Shown in pieces: positions 61,273 to 64,000 of a DNA stretch of 64,000 nt (within the stretch, counting starts at the first letter, position 1; every line of letters begins with the position of its first letter). The notes below the pieces were generated by a model. The model saw only the letters and a program-made list of their open reading frames with translations, ran no database searches and had not been told where the DNA came from. The DNA is from Microbacterium testaceum. Its GTDB lineage: Bacteria > Actinomycetota > Actinomycetes > Actinomycetales > Microbacteriaceae. The stretch spans positions 2,480,001 to 2,544,000 of the forward strand of contig NZ_CP121699.1 of the NCBI RefSeq assembly GCF_029761935.1, given 5' to 3'. A program made the position numbers and the translations under genes.

Positions 61273-62114
61273 AACGCCTGCGCATCGAGCACCAGACCGG
61301 GTTCGTCTACCCCGGCGACGTCGTCGCCTCGTACAACGAAGCCCGCATGCTGCCGCATTCGACCGACAGCCAGTTCGTGCTGAGCTCGTCGCTCGACATC
61401 GAGCCGTCGACCTCGGTCAATCAGTACGTCGACTACTTCGGCACGCGCGTGGCGGCCTTCGACGTGTTGTCGCCGCACGGCGCGCTGACCATCACCGCGC
61501 GTTCGCTGGTCGAGGTGCGCCCGCGGCCCATCGAGCACGCCGACATCACCTGGGAGCAGCTCGCGGCGGAGGCGGCGCGGTCGATCTCGACGGTCGAGCA
61601 GCTGACCCAGACGCGGCGCACGACCCCGCACGCCGAGGTCGCCGAGCTCGCGCGCGCGATCGCCGCCCAGCACGACCGGCCCGGGCCCGCGGCGCACGCG
61701 ATCGCCGAGGCCATCGGGAACGCGATCGACTACATGCAGGGAGTGACCGGCGTGCACTCCACGGCGGTCGACGCCTGGGAAGCGCGAAAGGGCGTGTGCC
61801 AGGACATCGCGCACATCGCGATCGGGGCCCTGCGCGAAGTCGGCATCCCGGCCCGCTACGTGTCGGGGTACCTGCACCCGAAGCCCTCCGCCGAGGTCGG
61901 CGAAGCGGTGACCGGGGAGTCCCACGCCTGGGTGGAGTGGTTCGCCGGTGACTGGCAGGGGTTCGACCCGACGAACAACATCGAGATCGGCGACCGTCAC
62001 GTGCTGGTCGGTCGCGGCCGCGACTACAACGACGTCCCGCCGCTGCGCGGCGTGTACGCCGGTCCCGGCAAGAGCAACCTCAAGGTGAAGGTCACGATCA
62101 CGCGCGAGACCTGA
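61269..62114 (+). CDS. Transglutaminase-like cysteine protease family protein
   Basis: 281 aa. An N-terminal beta-rich domain (KRLRIEHQTGFVYPG) is followed by the papain-like core with Cys in RKGVCQDIAHIAIGAL, His in GESHAWVEWF and Asp in GFDPTNNIEIGDRHV. Third member of the ATP-grasp/alpha-E/transglutaminase set. It probably cleaves or transfers the peptide made by the ATP-grasp enzyme (inferred). Ribosome site GGGAGG. Confidence 0.93.
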   Translation: MKRLRIEHQTGFVYPGDVVASYNEARMLPHSTDSQFVLSSSLDIEPSTSVNQYVDYFGTRVAAFDVLSPHGALTITARSLVEVRPRPIEHADITWEQLAAEAARSISTVEQLTQTRRTTPHAEVAELARAIAAQHDRPGPAAHAIAEAIGNAIDYMQGVTGVHSTAVDAWEARKGVCQDIAHIAIGALREVGIPARYVSGYLHPKPSAEVGEAVTGESHAWVEWFAGDWQGFDPTNNIEIGDRHVLVGRGRDYNDVPPLRGVYAGPGKSNLKVKVTITRET

Positions 62115-62271
62115 CTCCGGTCAGTCGGATGCCGCGGCGCCCGGCCTTCTTCGTCGCGTCGTGCCTCTCGCTCGCGGTGATCGTGTGTCGGGAGTGGAAC
62201 GCCCGAGCAGTCGACGACATCGAAGGATGCCGGCGCACTGACCCTGGTCGTGGGGCCCTCTCGAGCGTACG

Positions 62272-62288
62272 ATGTGGTCAGACCACAT
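62272..62288. promoter_or_regulatory. LldR/FCD-GntR-type operator before lldD
   Basis: ATGTGGTCAGACCACAT is a perfect 17-bp inverted repeat (8-1-8). TGGTCAGACCA is the form bound by lactate-responsive GntR regulators. It ends 16 bp before the chosen start. Confidence 0.75.
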
Positions 62289-62304
62289 GAAAGAGAGATC
62301 CCCC

Positions 62305-63561
62305 ATGGTTCAGCGTCAGCTGCCGAAGGTCGGCGAGCTCCTCGAGCTCATGCAGTTCAAGAAGCCCGAGCTCGACGCGCGCAAGCGCCGCCTCGACGCC
62401 GCGCTCACGATCGCGGACCTCCGCACGATCGCCAAGCGCCGCACGCCCAAGGCCGCGTTCGACTACACCGACGGCGCCGCCGAGGGCGAACTGTCGCTCG
62501 ACCGCGCCCGCCGCGCGTTCGAAGACGTCGAGTTCCACCCCGACATCCTGCGCCCCGCCGCCGACGTCGACACCTCGTGCCAGATCCTCGGCGGTCCCTC
62601 GGCCCTGCCCTTCGGCATCGCGCCCACGGGTTTCACGCGTCTCATGCAGACCGAGGGTGAAACGGCCGGTGCCTCCGCGGCCGCGGCCGCCGGCATCCCG
62701 TTCACGCTCTCGACCCTCGGCACCACCTCGATCGAGGGCGTGAAGGCCGCGAACCCCGTCGGTCGCAATTGGTTCCAGCTCTACGTCATGAAGGACCGCT
62801 CGATCTCGTACGGGCTCGTCGAGCGCGCGGCGAAGGCGGGCTTCGACACCCTGCAGTTCACCGTCGACACCCCCATCGCCGGCGCGCGCCTGCGCGACAA
62901 GCGCAACGGCTTCTCGATCCCGCCGCAGCTGACGGTCGGCACGATCGTCAACGCGATCCCGCGCCCCTGGTGGTGGATCGACTTCCTCACCACCCCCAAG
63001 CTCGAGTTCGCCTCGCTCAGCACCACCGGCGGCACCGTCGGCGAGCTGCTGAACGCCGCGATGGACCCCACGATCAGCTACGACGACCTCGACGTGATCC
63101 GCGGCATGTGGCCCGGCAAGATCGTCGTCAAGGGCGTGCAGAACGTGACGGATGCCGCACGCTTGGTCGACCAGGGCGTCGACGGCATCGTGCTCTCCAA
63201 CCACGGCGGGCGCCAGCTCGACCGCGCGCCCATTCCCTTCCACCTGCTGCCGAAGGTCGTGCGCGAGGTCGGCAAGGACGCCACGGTCATGGTCGACACC
63301 GGCATCATGAACGGCGCCGACATCGTGGCATCCATCGCCCTCGGCGCGACCTTCACCCTCATCGGCCGTGCCTACCTCTACGGCCTCATGGCCGGCGGGC
63401 GGCAGGGCGTCGACCGCACGATCGCGATCCTGCGCAGCGAGATCGAGCGCACGATGACCCTGCTGGGCGTCTCGTCGCTCGACGAGCTCGAGCCCCGCCA
63501 CGTCACGCAGCTCACGCGGCTCGTACCGGTGACCGATCAGGCGGTCGACGTGCGGGTGTGA
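62305..63561 (+). CDS. lldD: L-lactate dehydrogenase (FMN, quinone-dependent)
   Basis: Oxidises L-lactate to pyruvate at the membrane, 418 aa from the ATG at 62305 (AGAGAG upstream). An earlier in-frame ATG at 62272 lies within the operator and is not used. FMN enzyme segments are [47 protein letters not shown] and [20 protein letters not shown]; the catalytic His lies in [13 protein letters not shown] and the phosphate loop in [21 protein letters not shown] related alpha-hydroxy acid could be the substrate, but the operator supports lactate. Confidence 0.93.
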   Translation: MVQRQLPKVGELLELMQFKKPELDARKRRLDAALTIADLRTIAKRRTPKAAFDYTDGAAEGELSLDRARRAFEDVEFHPDILRPAADVDTSCQILGGPSALPFGIAPTGFTRLMQTEGETAGASAAAAAGIPFTLSTLGTTSIEGVKAANPVGRNWFQLYVMKDRSISYGLVERAAKAGFDTLQFTVDTPIAGARLRDKRNGFSIPPQLTVGTIVNAIPRPWWWIDFLTTPKLEFASLSTTGGTVGELLNAAMDPTISYDDLDVIRGMWPGKIVVKGVQNVTDAARLVDQGVDGIVLSNHGGRQLDRAPIPFHLLPKVVREVGKDATVMVDTGIMNGADIVASIALGATFTLIGRAYLYGLMAGGRQGVDRTIAILRSEIERTMTLLGVSSLDELEPRHVTQLTRLVPVTDQAVDVRV

Positions 63562-63665
63562 CGCCCGCTGCGCACCCTCGGTGGTCCGCGCATCCTCAGC
63601 CGAAGAGGGCGGGATGCCGCTGAGGTCGTGCGGATCGCTGAAGATCTGCGAGGGCGAGACCCCCG

Positions 63666-64000
63666 TCACCGACAGAACGGCCGTCCGAATCCGAACAGCA
63701 CGCCGCCGACGGCGACGCCCTCGTCCGACTCCGTCGACCACTGTTCGCCCACGTTCGTGCGTACGGTCACCCGATCTGTGCGGAACAGCGAGTACGACCC
63801 GTCGGCGGGCACCCTCGCGGCCCGGAACCGCGGGGGGATGTCGGCGATCACGACGCGTCCGTCGACCAGCAGGTCGAAGCTGCGGGGCTCCCACCCCTCG
63901 TACGCCCAGGTCACCACCGCTCCGCCGTCGTTGTCGCAGCCGAGCGCCGACGGGCCGGTGACACGGCCGGCGGTGACGGTTCCGGATGCCGCGGACTCCT
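63666..64000 (-). CDS. Hypothetical protein, N-terminus beyond window
   Basis: Minus-strand frame open to the window edge, ending at 63666; about 111 residues are visible. Contains SALGCDNDGGAVVTWAYEGW, SFDLLVDGRVVIADIPPRFR and ends GFGRPFCR. Two cysteines and a beta-rich pattern suggest a secreted or surface domain, but the start and any signal peptide are outside. Not recognised. Convergent with lldD across 104 bp that hold nothing obvious. Confidence 0.6.
   Translation of the reverse strand, partial: ESAASGTVTAGRVTGPSALGCDNDGGAVVTWAYEGWEPRSFDLLVDGRVVIADIPPRFRAARVPADGSYSLFRTDRVTVRTNVGEQWSTESDEGVAVGGVLFGFGRPFCR

Noticed and set aside
62272..62304. Earlier ATG as lldD start
   Set aside because: It lies inside the operator palindrome and has no ribosome site; the ATG at 62305 has AGAGAG upstream.
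63581..63961. Plus-strand 126-aa frame at the window end
   Set aside because: Arg/Pro/Thr-rich shadow of the partial minus-strand gene.
1..64000. tRNA or rRNA genes
   Set aside because: No sequence stretch resembling a tRNA T-loop/acceptor pair or rRNA was noticed, though a covariance search was not possible.

Overview
The window is a stretch of about 70% G+C chromosome from an actinobacterium, most likely a Microbacterium-like member of the Microbacteriaceae. This is inferred from the base composition, the very frequent GGATGCC/GGCATCC words, the LAxTG (class E sortase) anchors, the F420 ligase, the BioQ/BioYMN set and the methylcitrate operon. I saw no rRNA, tRNA, CRISPR array, phage module or transposase. 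Most of it is ordinary chromosome with many GTG starts and 1-8 nt gene overlaps.

Layout. 1-1.2 kb: a GT2 glycosyltransferase cut by the window edge. 1.4-4.9 kb: ABC-2 exporter plus NarL-type two-component system. 5.0-8.3 kb: aldo/keto reductase, DUF4407 coiled-coil membrane protein, NUDIX hydrolase. 8.6-10.7 kb: divergent quinone oxidoreductase/TetR pair and a YbjQ protein. 10.8-16.4 kb: a propionate (2-methylcitrate) operon, gntR-prpD-prpB-prpC-thiolase. 16.4-22.5 kb: GNAT, S51 peptidase, a giant cell-wall 5'-nucleotidase, a VIT1-type transporter. 22.5-29.3 kb: acyl-CoA dehydrogenase, enoyl-CoA hydratase, MarR, etfBA and a cytochrome-b membrane protein, which together form a beta-oxidation/electron-transfer block. 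29.4-31.9 kb: bioQ divergent from bioYMN (biotin uptake). 32.0-34.0 kb: F420 ligase, GNAT, thioesterase.

34.0-49.9 kb is the accessory-looking part. It holds a CE7 acetyl esterase divergent from an 1835-aa GH43-GH51 arabinan/arabinoxylan enzyme under a lac-operator-like control region; a lower-GC DUF7380/DUF4209 (HEPN-like) gene broken by one frameshift; a secreted S1 protease; a PutA-like protein that has lost the catalytic residues of both enzyme domains; and an intracellular GH51 arabinofuranosidase with its own LacI-type operator.

50.2-64 kb: a DDAH-like hydrolase with ornithine aminotransferase (arginine breakdown), a molybdopterin oxidoreductase, an acyl-CoA dehydrogenase-like/PIG-L-methyltransferase/GT2 cluster, a zinc dehydrogenase, the ATP-grasp/alpha-E/transglutaminase trio, L-lactate dehydrogenase with an LldR-like operator, and a partial hypothetical protein.

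The most distinctive non-coding signal is a family of about 66-bp palindromic elements (five clear copies and one diverged), all intergenic or overlapping a stop codon. Their stems change on both arms together. A second dispersed family (two copies) and several single palindromes sit in other gaps. The best candidates for something undescribed are this repeat family, the dead PutA paralogue and the frameshifted DUF4209 gene.
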